From Caenimonas aquaedulcis (lineage in GTDB: Bacteria; Pseudomonadota; Gammaproteobacteria; Burkholderiales; Burkholderiaceae_C), in NCBI RefSeq assembly GCF_015831345.1, contig NZ_JADWYS010000001.1, forward strand, positions 2,942,618 to 3,006,617: a DNA stretch of 64,000 nt, given 5' to 3'. A model generated the notes under the pieces. The model did not search any database, was not told the origin of the DNA, and saw only the letters and a list, made by a program, of their open reading frames with translations. Position numbers and translations under genes: made by a program. Of the stretch, positions 37,800 through 46,558 are shown one piece after another (positions within the stretch are counted from its first letter, which is position 1; each line of letters opens with the position of its first letter).

Positions 37800-39209
37800 A
37801 TGCAGCAGTTCGACATCGGCATCGTGGGCCTGGGGGTGATGGGCGAGAACCTCGCGCTCAATTTCGAGCGCAACGGTTTCGCCGTCGCCGGTTTCGACCA
37901 GGAGCCGTCCAAGCGTGAGAGCTTCACCGCGCGAGCGAGCAAAGCGCGCGCCGCTCGCTCGCTCGAGGAACTGGTCGCCGGACTGCGCACGCCGCGGCGC
38001 GTGCTGATAATGGTGCCCGCAGGCGCGGCGGTCGATGCGGTGATCGCGGGCCTCGCGCCGCTGCTGCAGGCCGGCGACGTCGTCATCGACGGCGGCAACA
38101 CGCTCTTCTCCGACACGCAGCGCCGCGCGCTCGCGCTGGAAGACACGGGCATCCTGTACGTCGGCGCGGGCGTGAGCGGCGGCGAAGAGGGCGCGCTGCG
38201 CGGCCCCGCGCTGATGCCGGGCGGGCATCCGCAGGCCTGGCCCGTGATCCGCCCGCTGCTGCAGGCCATCGCGGCGAAGGCCGACGACGGCGAGCCGTGC
38301 TGCGACTGGATGGGCCCCGGCGGCGCGGGCCATTTCGTGAAGATGGTGCACAACGGCATCGAGTACGCCGACATGCAGATCATCTGCGAGTCGTACTGGC
38401 TGATGCACTCGCTGCTGGGGATGAAGCCGGCGGACATGAGCGGCGTCTTCGCGCGCTGGAACGGCACGGAGCTGGAGAGCTACCTCATCGCGATCACCTC
38501 GGACATCCTCGCCCGAGTGGACGAGGACTCAGGCCAGCCCCTGGTCGACATGATCCTCGACACCGCCGAGCAAAAGGGCACGGGCAAGTGGGCGAGCCAG
38601 CTCGCGCTGGACATGGGCGTGACGGCGCCGACCATCGCGGACGCCGTGTTCGCGCGCACGGTGAGCGCGGTGAAGGACGAGCGCGTCGCGGCCGCGGACA
38701 TCCTGAAGGGCCCGCGCAGACGCTTCGAGGGCGACCGCGAAGCGTTCATCGAAAAGATCCGCCGCGCGCTGCTCGCCGCGAAGATCTGCGCCTATGCGCA
38801 AGGCTTCCAGCTGCTGCGCGCCGCGGACCAGGAGCATCAGTGGGGCCTGCAGTTCGGCGCCATCGCTTCTGTGTGGCGCGCGGGCTGCATCATCCGCGCG
38901 AAGCTGCTGCAGGACATCCGCGCTGCCTTCGGGCGCGATGCGCAGCTTGTGAACCTGCTGGTGGATCCGCACATCGCACAGGTGATGGCCGACTGCGAAC
39001 AGGACTTGCGCGAAGTCGTCGCGGCCGCGGCCCTGCACGGCATCGCGGTGCCGGCGTTCATGAGCGCGCTGGCGTACTACGACGCGTATCGCTCACCGCG
39101 GCTGCCCGCCAACCTGCTGCAGGCGCAGCGGGATTATTTCGGCGCGCACAAGTACCGGCGGGTCGACCGGGCGGGCGTGTTCCACACGCACTGGACGCAG
39201 GCGGAATAG
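37800..39209 (+). CDS. gnd: 6-phosphogluconate dehydrogenase, decarboxylating
   Basis: This 469-residue enzyme converts 6-phosphogluconate and NADP+ to ribulose 5-phosphate, CO2 and NADPH in the oxidative pentose phosphate pathway. The N-terminal Rossmann motif GIVGLGVMGENLALN is followed by substrate-site motifs GAGVSGGEEGALRGPALMPGG and GPGGAGHFVKMVHNGIEYADMQ, with the catalytic Lys and Asn. The all-alpha dimer domain follows, with IIRAKLLQDI and SALAYYDAYRS. The length is typical of the long, homodimeric form. It starts 10 bp after the DUF1697 stop and converges on mnmA with a 10-bp gap. The enzyme is cytoplasmic. Confidence 0.95.
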   Translation: MQQFDIGIVGLGVMGENLALNFERNGFAVAGFDQEPSKRESFTARASKARAARSLEELVAGLRTPRRVLIMVPAGAAVDAVIAGLAPLLQAGDVVIDGGNTLFSDTQRRALALEDTGILYVGAGVSGGEEGALRGPALMPGGHPQAWPVIRPLLQAIAAKADDGEPCCDWMGPGGAGHFVKMVHNGIEYADMQIICESYWLMHSLLGMKPADMSGVFARWNGTELESYLIAITSDILARVDEDSGQPLVDMILDTAEQKGTGKWASQLALDMGVTAPTIADAVFARTVSAVKDERVAAADILKGPRRRFEGDREAFIEKIRRALLAAKICAYAQGFQLLRAADQEHQWGLQFGAIASVWRAGCIIRAKLLQDIRAAFGRDAQLVNLLVDPHIAQVMADCEQDLREVVAAAALHGIAVPAFMSALAYYDAYRSPRLPANLLQAQRDYFGAHKYRRVDRAGVFHTHWTQAE

Positions 39210-39219
39210 CGGCCCCCGG

Positions 39220-40350
39220 CTACGCCTTGGCGCTGATCACGCCGCCGCCCAGGCAGATCTCCCCGTCGTAGAGCACTGCGGATTGCCCGGGCGTCACCGC
39301 CCACTGCGGCTGCGGAAAGTCCAGGTGGAACGCGCCATTGGCTTGCGGCGCCAGCACGCACGGCGCATCCGCTTGGCGGTAACGCGACTTCGAGCCGTAC
39401 GCACCGGCAGCGGGCGGCTCGCCCGCGACCCAGCTCGCGTCGTCCGCGTCGAGCGCGATCGACTGCAGCCACGGGTGGTCGTGCCCCTGCACGACCCACA
39501 GCGTGTTCTTCTCCATGTCCTTGCGCGCGACGAACCAGGGCGCATGTTCACCGCCGCCGCGCTGCGCGCCCTTTTCCTTGACGCCGCCGATGCCCAGCCC
39601 CTGCCGCTGCCCCAGCGTGTAGAAGGAGAGGCCCTCGTGCTTGCCGATCACGCGGCCGCGCTCGTCCTTGATCGGACCCGGCTCCTTGCTGATGTACCGG
39701 TTGAGGAACTCGCGGAAGGGCCGCTCGCCGATGAAGCAGATGCCGGTGGAATCCTTCTTCTTCGCGTTGGGCAGGCCGATCTCCTCGGCGATGCGCCGCA
39801 CCTCGGTCTTGCGAAGCTCGCCGACGGGGAACAGCGACTTCGACAGCTGCGCCTGCGTGAGCCGGTGCAGGAAGTAGCTCTGGTCCTTGGTGTCGTCCAG
39901 GCCCTTCAGGAGTTCGAAGCGGCCGTCGCGTTCGCGAACGCGCGCGTAGTGGCCGGTGGCGATCTTCTCCGCGCCCAGGCGCATGGCGTGGTCGAGGAAG
40001 GCCTTGAACTTGATCTCGGCGTTGCACAGCACGTCGGGGTTGGGCGTGCGGCCGGCCTGGTATTCGCGCAGGAACTCGGCGAAGACGCGGTCCTTGTAGT
40101 CGGCCGCGAAGTTCACGTGCTCGATCTCGATGCCCAGCACGTCCGCCACGGCGGCGGCGTCGACGAAGTCTTCGTTGGACGAACAGTATTGCGGGGAGTC
40201 GTCGCTCGACCCCGCGGGCCGGTCGTCATCCTCCCAGTTCTTCATGAAGATGCCGACGACCTCGTGGCCCTGCGCCTTGAGCAGGTGCGCGGTGACCGCG
40301 GAATCCACGCCCCCGCTCAACCCGACGACGACACGTGGCTTGCTGCTCAT
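39220..40350 (-). CDS. mnmA: tRNA-specific 2-thiouridylase
   Basis: This 376-residue enzyme thiolates U34 of tRNAs for Lys, Glu and Gln using sulfur relayed from IscS/Tus proteins. The PP-loop [12 protein letters not shown] lies at residues 8-19. The catalytic Cys is in [12 protein letters not shown] (residue about 109), and the second Cys is in [13 protein letters not shown] (about 206). The tail has the usual beta-barrel end ([16 protein letters not shown]). It lies convergent with gnd and divergent from the proline-rich gene, with a 32-bp gap between the divergent starts. The start ATG at 40350 matches family length. Confidence 0.96.
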   Translation of the reverse strand: MSSKPRVVVGLSGGVDSAVTAHLLKAQGHEVVGIFMKNWEDDDRPAGSSDDSPQYCSSNEDFVDAAAVADVLGIEIEHVNFAADYKDRVFAEFLREYQAGRTPNPDVLCNAEIKFKAFLDHAMRLGAEKIATGHYARVRERDGRFELLKGLDDTKDQSYFLHRLTQAQLSKSLFPVGELRKTEVRRIAEEIGLPNAKKKDSTGICFIGERPFREFLNRYISKEPGPIKDERGRVIGKHEGLSFYTLGQRQGLGIGGVKEKGAQRGGGEHAPWFVARKDMEKNTLWVVQGHDHPWLQSIALDADDASWVAGEPPAAGAYGSKSRYRQADAPCVLAPQANGAFHLDFPQPQWAVTPGQSAVLYDGEICLGGGVISAKA

Positions 40351-40382
40351 TTGTGCGATTATCCCAGCGAAGGTTTGACCTC

Positions 40383-41573
40383 ATGCTCTACCGGCCCACC
40401 TCGCCGGCGCTCCCGCGCCAGCCCATGTCGCCCACGGCGCTGGCCACTGCCGGGGCGATCCACGTGGCGCTGCTGTGGCTGCTGCTCCAGTATTCGCCGG
40501 TGCAGCAGGCGATCCGATACGTGGTCTACCAGTACGTGCAGCCGATCAGCCCGCCGGCGCCGCCGCCCAGCCGCGCGATCACGGTGCGGCCACCCGCGAT
40601 CTCCCGCCCCGCCGACAGCCCCTCGGTATTCTCGAACACGCCCGAGTCGAGCGTGCCGCTCAAAACCACGACGCAATTGCCCGAGAAGCTGCAGAGCAAG
40701 ACGCCGGAGCCCGCGCCCCGGACGCCGGACCCGGCGCCGGTGATCGAGCCCGCTCCCGTGGTGGAATCCGCGCCTGCGCAGACGGTGGAAGCGCCCGCGC
40801 CTGCGCCCATCCCGCCCCCGCCCGTGCCGGTGCCGCCCGCTCCCGCCCCGCCCGTGCCGGTGGAAGTGCCTCCGCCGCCCGCGCCGGTGCCTGTCCCGGC
40901 GCCAGTGCCCGCACCTGCCCCTGTTCCGGTGCCCGCCCCCGAGCCGGTTCCCGCGCCGGCACCTGTTCCCGCGCCGGCACCAGCGCCCGCGCCAGCGCCG
41001 GTTGTCACTGCCGAACCTGCGCCGGCTCCGGTCGCACCCCCTGCGCCTGCGCCTGTCGCGCCTGCCCCCACGCCACCCGCTCCGCCCGCACCACCGGCCG
41101 TCGCTCCGCAGCGGCTTCAAGGCCCCGTCATCGACGTGCCGGTCCCGGCCATCGCACCACCCGGTGCGCGTGGCGCGCCCGCCGTCGTCGTGCCGGTACT
41201 ACCGGGCCCGGGTGCTTCGCCAGGCGCCGGCACGGGCACCACGGGCACGCCGGGCGCGTCCGGCGGCGGAGTCCCGGGCGCCACACGTATCGCGCCCGCA
41301 CCCGCACCCGCGGCCGTCCCTGCGGCGCCCGTGGTCGTCCCCGCGATCCCGCCCCATCCCGGTCCTTTCCGCGTGCCGCGCCAGCGCAGCCTGTCCGAGA
41401 TGGCGAACGAACAGTTGCGACGTGGCAAGTCGAAGGACCCGCTGGCCGAAGGCATGGAGGACGCGGCGCGGGACGACTGCCTGCATGCCCCGGCAAAGCC
41501 GGATGTGCTGGGCGGGCTGCTCGCCGCCCCTTCGCTGCTAGGCCGCGCGCTCACCGACCGCTGCGCGAAGTGA
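40383..41573 (+). CDS. Proline-rich TonB-like envelope protein
   Basis: This protein has 396 residues. One N-terminal membrane anchor (LATAGAIHVALLWLLLQYS) is preceded by a short arginine-bearing tail. It is followed by about 250 residues of Pro/Ala/Val/Glu repeats (PAPVPAPAPVPVP type), a Gly-rich patch and a short basic C-terminal domain (RQRSLSEMANEQLRRGKSKDP) with two cysteines. The layout resembles TonB, which spans the periplasm, but the usual TonB C-terminal signature is not seen, so I do not call it tonB. A role as a periplasm-spanning anchor is plausible. The exbB-exbD-exbD cluster lies 2.4 kb downstream. Confidence 0.7.
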   Translation: MLYRPTSPALPRQPMSPTALATAGAIHVALLWLLLQYSPVQQAIRYVVYQYVQPISPPAPPPSRAITVRPPAISRPADSPSVFSNTPESSVPLKTTTQLPEKLQSKTPEPAPRTPDPAPVIEPAPVVESAPAQTVEAPAPAPIPPPPVPVPPAPAPPVPVEVPPPPAPVPVPAPVPAPAPVPVPAPEPVPAPAPVPAPAPAPAPAPVVTAEPAPAPVAPPAPAPVAPAPTPPAPPAPPAVAPQRLQGPVIDVPVPAIAPPGARGAPAVVVPVLPGPGASPGAGTGTTGTPGASGGGVPGATRIAPAPAPAAVPAAPVVVPAIPPHPGPFRVPRQRSLSEMANEQLRRGKSKDPLAEGMEDAARDDCLHAPAKPDVLGGLLAAPSLLGRALTDRCAK

Positions 41574-41622
41574 GCCGCGCGGCGCACTCGGCTAGCATGC
41601 TTACACATCAAAGGAGACAGGC

Positions 41623-42378
41623 ATGGACCTTCGACTGAACGACAGGACGGCGCTCGTGACGGGCGCGAGCGTGGGCATCGGCCGCGCGATCGCGAAGGCG
41701 CTTGCGAGCGAGGGCGTGCGCGTCGCCATCGCGGCACGCCGCGTGGAGAAGCTGGAAGAGCTGGCCGCCGAAATCGTCGCGGCCGGCGGCGCGAAACCGG
41801 TGACGATCGCGTGCGACCTCTACGAGGCCGATGCGTCCACGAAGCTCGCCGCCGCGGCGATGGCCGGGCTCGGCCGCGTCGACATCCTCGTGAACAACGC
41901 GGGCGGCTCGCGCAGTTTCAAGGAACTGCACGTGAGCGAGGAGGCATGGCAGGAGGCGATCACGCTCAACTTCCACCGGCCGCGCCAGCTCGCCGATGCG
42001 CTCATCGACCAGATGATCGCCAGCGGCTGGGGCCGCATCATCAACATCACCGGCAAGAGCGAGCCCGAGCACATCAACGGGGCGTTCTGCGCGAAGGCCG
42101 GCATGCACAGCTGGGCCAAGGGCCTGTCGCGCATGGTGGGCAAGCACGGCATCACGGTGAACTGCATTCCGCCCGGTCGTATCCACTCGGAGCAGATCTT
42201 CCGCAACTACACGCCCGAGTACCGCCAGTGGCAGTCGGAGCACGAAATCCCGGTGGGCCGCTACGGCGAGCCGGAAGAGCTCGCGGACCTCGTCGCCTTC
42301 CTCGCGTCGCCGCGCGCGGGCTACATCTCAGGCGCCGTCATCCCCGTCGATGGGGGTTTGCGCAAATACCAATTCTGA
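41623..42378 (+). CDS. SDR-family oxidoreductase-like protein without the catalytic Tyr
   Basis: This 251-residue protein has the classical short-chain dehydrogenase fold: TGASVGIGRA nucleotide loop, CDLYEAD, and NNAGGS. The usual YxxxK is replaced: the Lys remains in AFCAKAGMHSWAKGL, but the position four before it is Ala, with Phe next to it. It ends GYISGAVIPVDGGLRKYQF as in related proteins. The TGKSEPE segment and PPGRIHSEQI are features I recall in a Burkholderiales subgroup lying beside Bug receptors, so the loss is likely a subgroup trait rather than a lesion. The reaction is unknown. Forty-one bases separate its stop from the Bug gene. Confidence 0.85.
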   Translation: MDLRLNDRTALVTGASVGIGRAIAKALASEGVRVAIAARRVEKLEELAAEIVAAGGAKPVTIACDLYEADASTKLAAAAMAGLGRVDILVNNAGGSRSFKELHVSEEAWQEAITLNFHRPRQLADALIDQMIASGWGRIINITGKSEPEHINGAFCAKAGMHSWAKGLSRMVGKHGITVNCIPPGRIHSEQIFRNYTPEYRQWQSEHEIPVGRYGEPEELADLVAFLASPRAGYISGAVIPVDGGLRKYQF

Positions 42379-42419
42379 AGTTGCGCGCTTACAGTGGGAC
42401 CATCCAAGGAGTACACCCG

Positions 42420-43418
42420 TTGAACGACCACTTTTCATTGCGGCGCCGCGAACTCGTCGCGCGCGCGGTCGCCGCGACCACCGCGGCCCTGCTGCCCGCC
42501 GCGCTGCGCGCGCAATCGCACTGGCCGACCAAGTCGGTGCGCTTCCTCGTGCCCTTCGCACCCGGCGGCACCTCGGAGATCGTCGCGCGCTCTGTCGCCG
42601 CCGAGTTGACCAAGCAGCTCGGGCAGACCGTGTACGTGGAGAACAAGCCCGGCGGCGCGGGCGTGGTCGCGATGACCGAAGCTGCGCACGCGGCGCCGGA
42701 CGGCCACACCATCATCCTCGGCCACGTCGGCACGCTCGCGGTGAATCCGTACATGCTGTCCGACCAGCCCTATGACGTGAACCGCGACTTCGTTCCCGTC
42801 ACGCTGCTCGCGAAGGTGCCCAACGTCTTCGTCATCCATCCCGACGTGCCGGCGAAGAACTTCAAGGAGTTCGTCGCGTATGTGAAGGCCAACCCCGGCA
42901 AGCTCAACTACGGCTCCGCCGGCAATGCGAGCGCGGGCCACCTGGCAATGGAATACCTCAAGCTCGTGACGGGCATGTTCATCACGCACATCCCCTATCG
43001 CGGCACGGGGCCGCAGCTCACGGACCTGCTCGCCGGCCGCACGCAGGCGTCGTCGGCCGGGCTGCCCGCGCTCGGCGCGCACATCCGCGCGGGCAAGCTG
43101 CGCGCGATCGCGGTGGGCACGCTGCAGCGCATCTCGGCGCTGCCGGACGTGCCGACGGTGGCCGAGATGGGCTACAAGGATTTCGAGACGTCGCAGTGGT
43201 ACGGCATCCTCGCGCCCGCCGGCACCCCGCCGGACGTCGTGAAGAAGATCCAGGAAGAGTCGTTCAAGGCGCTGAAGTCGAGCGCGGTGACCGAGCGCTT
43301 CGCCACGGACAACGCGGTGGGCGGCGGCGGCCCGTCGTCCGAATTCGCCGCCTTTATCGGCAAGGAGCAGAAGATCTGGAAGGAGATCGTGCGCAAGGCG
43401 CAGATCAAGGCGGATTGA
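42420..43418 (+). CDS. Bug/TctC-family periplasmic binding protein
   Basis: This 332-residue solute receptor has a Sec or possibly Tat signal (LRRRELVARAVAATTAALLPAALRAQ). The start is TTG at 42420 with a strong SD (AAGGAG, 42406-42411) eight bases upstream. Family blocks are PTKSVRFLVPFAPGGTSEIVAR, QTVYVENKPGGAGVVAM, NYGSAGNASAGHLAMEY and PYRGTGPQLTDLLAGR. Bug proteins bind carboxylates or other small polar molecules, and most are orphan receptors without a membrane partner nearby, as here. The preceding SDR gene may act on the ligand. The family is expanded in Burkholderiales. Confidence 0.9.
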   Translation: MNDHFSLRRRELVARAVAATTAALLPAALRAQSHWPTKSVRFLVPFAPGGTSEIVARSVAAELTKQLGQTVYVENKPGGAGVVAMTEAAHAAPDGHTIILGHVGTLAVNPYMLSDQPYDVNRDFVPVTLLAKVPNVFVIHPDVPAKNFKEFVAYVKANPGKLNYGSAGNASAGHLAMEYLKLVTGMFITHIPYRGTGPQLTDLLAGRTQASSAGLPALGAHIRAGKLRAIAVGTLQRISALPDVPTVAEMGYKDFETSQWYGILAPAGTPPDVVKKIQEESFKALKSSAVTERFATDNAVGGGGPSSEFAAFIGKEQKIWKEIVRKAQIKAD

Positions 43419-43422
43419 AAGC

Positions 43423-43920
43423 TCAGGCTTCGCCGTCGGGCGCGGTCAGCACGCTCTCGTGCGTGTGGATCGCGGACAGGGGCATGCGCACGCCCGCCAG
43501 GTAGTCTTCGATGCAGGTGAGCACGAGCGGGCTGCGATGCCTGTCCACCGTGGCGCGCACTTCGTCGAGCGTCATCCAGACCGCGCGCACGATGCCGTGG
43601 TCGAGCGGCCGCTCGGGGTGGTGCGCGCCGACCTCGCCGCAGAACGCGAGCCGCAGGTAGGTCTGGTCTTCGCCGGTGGAGTTCTTTCGCGAGCGCGCGA
43701 GGTAGAGGCCGAGGAAGGCGGTGGGCGTGAAGTCGTACGCGGCTTCCTCCAGCACCTCGCGTGCGCAGCCCTGCGCCGGGGTCTCGCCCGGGTCGAGGTG
43801 GCCGGCGGGCGTGTTGAACTTCAACCCGAGCTTGGTTTCTTCTTCCACCAGCAGGAAGCGCCCGCCCTGCTCGATGACCGCGGCAACGGTGACGGTGGGC
43901 TTCCAGCGGAGGGCGGTCAT
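43423..43920 (-). CDS. Nudix hydrolase (NudJ-like)
   Basis: This 165-residue hydrolase contains the Nudix box GHLDPGETPAQGCAREVLEEAAYD, split as G..PGE then REV.EE, near residues 41-64. The flanking segments VAAVIEQGGRFLLVEEE and FNTPAGHLDPGE resemble phosphatase NudJ, which acts on nucleotide di- or triphosphates and HMP-PP, but the substrate is not certain. It is convergent with the Bug gene (4-bp gap) and divergent from exbB. There is no signal peptide. Confidence 0.88.
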   Translation of the reverse strand: MTALRWKPTVTVAAVIEQGGRFLLVEEETKLGLKFNTPAGHLDPGETPAQGCAREVLEEAAYDFTPTAFLGLYLARSRKNSTGEDQTYLRLAFCGEVGAHHPERPLDHGIVRAVWMTLDEVRATVDRHRSPLVLTCIEDYLAGVRMPLSAIHTHESVLTAPDGEA

Positions 43921-43988
43921 GCGCGGATTATCGCCAGCGGGGCCGTATGGGACACAATGTCTGCGTTGCGGCTACCCCACACACCACG

Positions 43989-44834
43989 ATGATCGCCCTC
44001 CGTTCGCTGCTCCTCTCGACCGCGTTGGCGCTCTCGCCGCTGGCCGCCGCGCCTGTCCTGGCCCAGGGTGCGGCGACGTCGTCGTCCGCCTCCGCCTCGG
44101 CGCCGGCGATCGTCCTGCCGACCGCGTCCAGGCCCACGCCGGCCCTGCCGCAGATCAAATCGCCCGAGAGCATCGCCAATCCCTACGGCTTGCGCGCGCT
44201 GTGGGAGCAGGGCGACTGGGTGGCCCGCGTCACGCTGCTCATCCTGGCCGTCATGTCCCTCGGCAGCTGGTACGTGCTGATCGCCAAGCTCGTCGCGCAG
44301 TCGCGCATGGGCGGGCAGGGCAAGTCCGCGAATGCGAATTTCTGGAAGGCCGACACGGTGCGGCAGGGCGCCGAGAAGCTCGAAACTGCAAGCCCCTATC
44401 GCTTCATCGCCGAAGCGGCGCTCGAAGCCACGCGCAAGCACGACGGCCTGATCGGCCAGGTGGACCTGAACACCTGGACGGCGCAGAGCATCGAGCGCGC
44501 GGTCGCCACGGTCCACAGCCGGACGCAGGAGGGCCTCGCGGTGCTGGCGACGGTGGGCTCGACGGCGCCCTTCGTGGGCCTGTTCGGCACGGTCTGGGGC
44601 ATCTACAACGCGCTGGTGCGCATCGGCGCGTCGGGCCAGGCGTCCATCGACAAGGTCGCGGGGCCGGTGGGCGAGGCGCTCATCATGACGGCCATCAGCC
44701 TGGCCGTCGCGGTGCCCGCGGTGCTCGGCTACAACTGGCTCGTGCGGCGCAACAAGGTGGCGATGGACACGGTGCGGGCCTTCGGTTCGGACCTGCACAC
44801 CGTGCTGCTCGCGGCGAACAACAAGAGGTCATGA
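43989..44834 (+). CDS. exbB: MotA/TolQ/ExbB-family proton channel subunit
   Basis: This 281-residue protein has an N-terminal hydrophobic signal-like segment and a low-complexity Ala/Pro stretch. Three membrane helices follow (VARVTLLILAVMSLGSWYVLI; GLAVLATVGSTAPFVGLFGTVWGI; ALIMTAISLAVAVPAVLGYNW), with the STAPFVGLFGTVWGI motif of the family. It works with the two ExbD proteins downstream to turn proton motive force into movement of TonB or a similar arm. The ATG at 43989 is preferred to an upstream ATG at 43947. A repeat of 84 nt separates it from exbD. Confidence 0.9.
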   Translation: MIALRSLLLSTALALSPLAAAPVLAQGAATSSSASASAPAIVLPTASRPTPALPQIKSPESIANPYGLRALWEQGDWVARVTLLILAVMSLGSWYVLIAKLVAQSRMGGQGKSANANFWKADTVRQGAEKLETASPYRFIAEAALEATRKHDGLIGQVDLNTWTAQSIERAVATVHSRTQEGLAVLATVGSTAPFVGLFGTVWGIYNALVRIGASGQASIDKVAGPVGEALIMTAISLAVAVPAVLGYNWLVRRNKVAMDTVRAFGSDLHTVLLAANNKRS

Positions 44835-44918
44835 GCGTCGCCGGGCCGCCCCAAGCCGCGAACGCCCCCTCGGGGGGCAGCGCAGTACACGAAGTGACAA
44901 GCGTGGGGGTTCGTTGAC
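44835..44918 (+). repeat. Short palindromic intergenic repeat
   Basis: The 84-nt gap between exbB and the first exbD holds a GC-rich segment with a perfect 6-bp stem (44864-44869 with 44873-44878, loop TCG) and the flank CAGCGCAGTACACGAAGTGACAAGCGTGGGGG split around it. I recall very similar segments between genes of many Comamonadaceae genomes, often read as spurious peptides. It may attenuate or pace transcription inside the operon. No copy was seen elsewhere in this window. Confidence 0.5.
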
Positions 44919-45344
44919 ATGGCCATCAGGTTTGTGGGCCCGCCCGACGCCGAAGACGAGCTGATCGCGACGATCAACACCACGCCGCTCGTCGACGTGA
45001 TGCTGGTGCTGCTCATCATCTTCCTCATCACCATCCCGGTGGTGAACAGCTCGATCTTCGTGAACCTGCCGCGCGAACCGGTGCAGGCGAGCGGGCAGCA
45101 GGCCGAGGATGTGATCGTCACCGTCGATGCGCAGGGCGCGATCTACTGGTTCGACACGCGGCTGCCCGCGCAGAAGGACCTGCAGGAACTGCTGGCGCGC
45201 GTCGCGGTGATGACACCCCAGCCCGAGCTGCACATCCGCGCCGACGCGCGCGCCGACTACGACTCCATCGGGCGCGTCGTCTATTCCGCGCAGCAGGCGG
45301 GCATGGCACGCATCGGCTTCCTCACCGAGCCGCCCGCGCCATGA
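44919..45344 (+). CDS. exbD: ExbD/TolR-family protein 1
   Basis: This 141-residue protein has one membrane helix at about residues 27-46, preceded by the conserved IATINTTPLVDVMLVLLIIFLIT, in which the Asp is the proton-carrying residue. A periplasmic domain of about 95 residues follows (VDAQGAIYWFDTRLPAQKDLQELLAR). It pairs with exbB. Its stop overlaps the start of a second exbD by four bases (ATGA), so both are made from one message. Confidence 0.92.
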   Translation: MAIRFVGPPDAEDELIATINTTPLVDVMLVLLIIFLITIPVVNSSIFVNLPREPVQASGQQAEDVIVTVDAQGAIYWFDTRLPAQKDLQELLARVAVMTPQPELHIRADARADYDSIGRVVYSAQQAGMARIGFLTEPPAP

Positions 45345-45760
45345 TCCCGCTGGGCAGCGATTCCGAGGCCGAGGTGATGGCCGACATCAACACCACGCCG
45401 CTGGTGGACGTGCTGCTGGTGCTGCTCGTGATGCTCATCATCACGATCCCCATCCAGCTGCATTCCGTGAACATCGAGATGCCGGGGCGCAACGCGCCGC
45501 CGCCGCTCGTGGAGCCGCAGGTCGTGCGCATCGACGTGACGCCCTCGGGGGCATTCGTGTGGAACGGGGAAGTTCTTGCGGGCCGCACGGAGCTCGAGGC
45601 ACGGATGCAGTCCGCGGCGCAGCAGCAGGACCAGCCGGAGATTCACCTGCGTCCGGACCGCCTGGCGAAGTACGACACCGTCGCGATCGCGCTGGCTGCG
45701 GCGCAGCGGCTGGGGTTGAAAAAGATCGGGCTCGTCGGCTCCGAGCAGTTCGCGCCCTGA
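45341..45760 (+). CDS. exbD: ExbD/TolR-family protein 2
   Basis: This 139-residue protein is a paralogue of the preceding gene. It has the same layout: ADINTTPLVDVLLVLLVMLIITIP as the membrane motif with the functional Asp, then a periplasmic domain (VRIDVTPSGAFVWNGEVL ... IHLRPDRLAKYDTVAIALAAAQRLGLKKIGLVG). Two unequal exbD copies after one exbB are a known arrangement, seen for example in Xanthomonas, where both are needed for different receptors. Here the copies differ clearly, so the duplication is old. It is translationally coupled to the first. Confidence 0.92.
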   Translation: MIPLGSDSEAEVMADINTTPLVDVLLVLLVMLIITIPIQLHSVNIEMPGRNAPPPLVEPQVVRIDVTPSGAFVWNGEVLAGRTELEARMQSAAQQQDQPEIHLRPDRLAKYDTVAIALAAAQRLGLKKIGLVGSEQFAP

Positions 45761-45769
45761 GCGACCGCT

Positions 45770-46528
45770 TCAGGGCTCGTATTCCGCCGCGCCCTGCACC
45801 CAGATGAACGACTGGACGTCGAACATGTCGCGCGCCTTGAAGTGCGGGCGGCGGTCCAGGTCGCGGCGGATGATCGCGGCGAAGGTCAGCAGCGACTTGT
45901 AGCCCTGCCACGAGGGCTCGGAGTGGTAGTCGAGGTCGAAGCCGTAGGCCTGCGCCGCCTTGCGCGTGACCATGGGCTTGAGGAAGAGATGCTTGTCCGG
46001 CCGCGCGAGGAAGCCGAACACGGTGACGAGCGGCCAAGTCAGCACGCGCTTGTTCTTGCGCGGCAGGTCGCCCACGGCCTGAACCCAGTCGGTGAAGCGC
46101 GTGCTCGGCGCGCCGCGTCCCCAGAGAAAAGCGTAGAGCTCGGTCGCGAAGAGGCGGGCGCCCGCGGGCGTCTTCACCGCGTCGCGCAGCGCCATCTTCT
46201 CGAAGGAGAACAGCAGGTTGGTGCGCGACTCGACGCGCACCGCGATGTCGGCGATCTCGCGGAACTCGCCGCGCGCGAGCATCTTGCGAAACGCGGCAGG
46301 TGCGAGCTCGTGCTGCCATTCGAGGTGCGCGCGCTCCTTGTAGGAACGCTCCGCGACCAGGTACGTATCGTCGAGAAAGCCTCCGGGGTAGTACAGCTCG
46401 AACTTGCGGCGGCTGCGTGCCGCGCCAAGGAAGTTGACGTTGCTGGCACGGGGGCCGGTGAGGGGGTGGGAGAGGGATGCAGCGCGGGCCATGAAGGGAA
46501 GTCTTCGGCTTGCGCCTACCTCATCCAT
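45770..46528 (-). CDS. Conserved hypothetical protein
   Basis: This soluble protein of about 252 residues belongs to no family I can name. It has no signal or membrane segment. It contains AARSRRKFELYYPGGFLDDTYLVAERSYKERAHLEWQ, LFSFEKMALRDAVKT, YAFLWGRGAPSTRFTDW, KRVLTWPLVTVFGFLARPDKHLFLKP and EPSWQGYKSLLTFA. These read like a conserved domain, and orthologues across Comamonadaceae are likely. The start may be the ATG at 46528 or the ATG at 46492. It is convergent with exbD and follows the metallophosphoesterase on the same strand with a 30-bp gap. Confidence 0.7.
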   Translation of the reverse strand: MDEVGASRRLPFMARAASLSHPLTGPRASNVNFLGAARSRRKFELYYPGGFLDDTYLVAERSYKERAHLEWQHELAPAAFRKMLARGEFREIADIAVRVESRTNLLFSFEKMALRDAVKTPAGARLFATELYAFLWGRGAPSTRFTDWVQAVGDLPRKNKRVLTWPLVTVFGFLARPDKHLFLKPMVTRKAAQAYGFDLDYHSEPSWQGYKSLLTFAAIIRRDLDRRPHFKARDMFDVQSFIWVQGAAEYEP

Positions 46529-46558
46529 GTGGGACAAGACGCCGCCTGCCCGTAGGAC

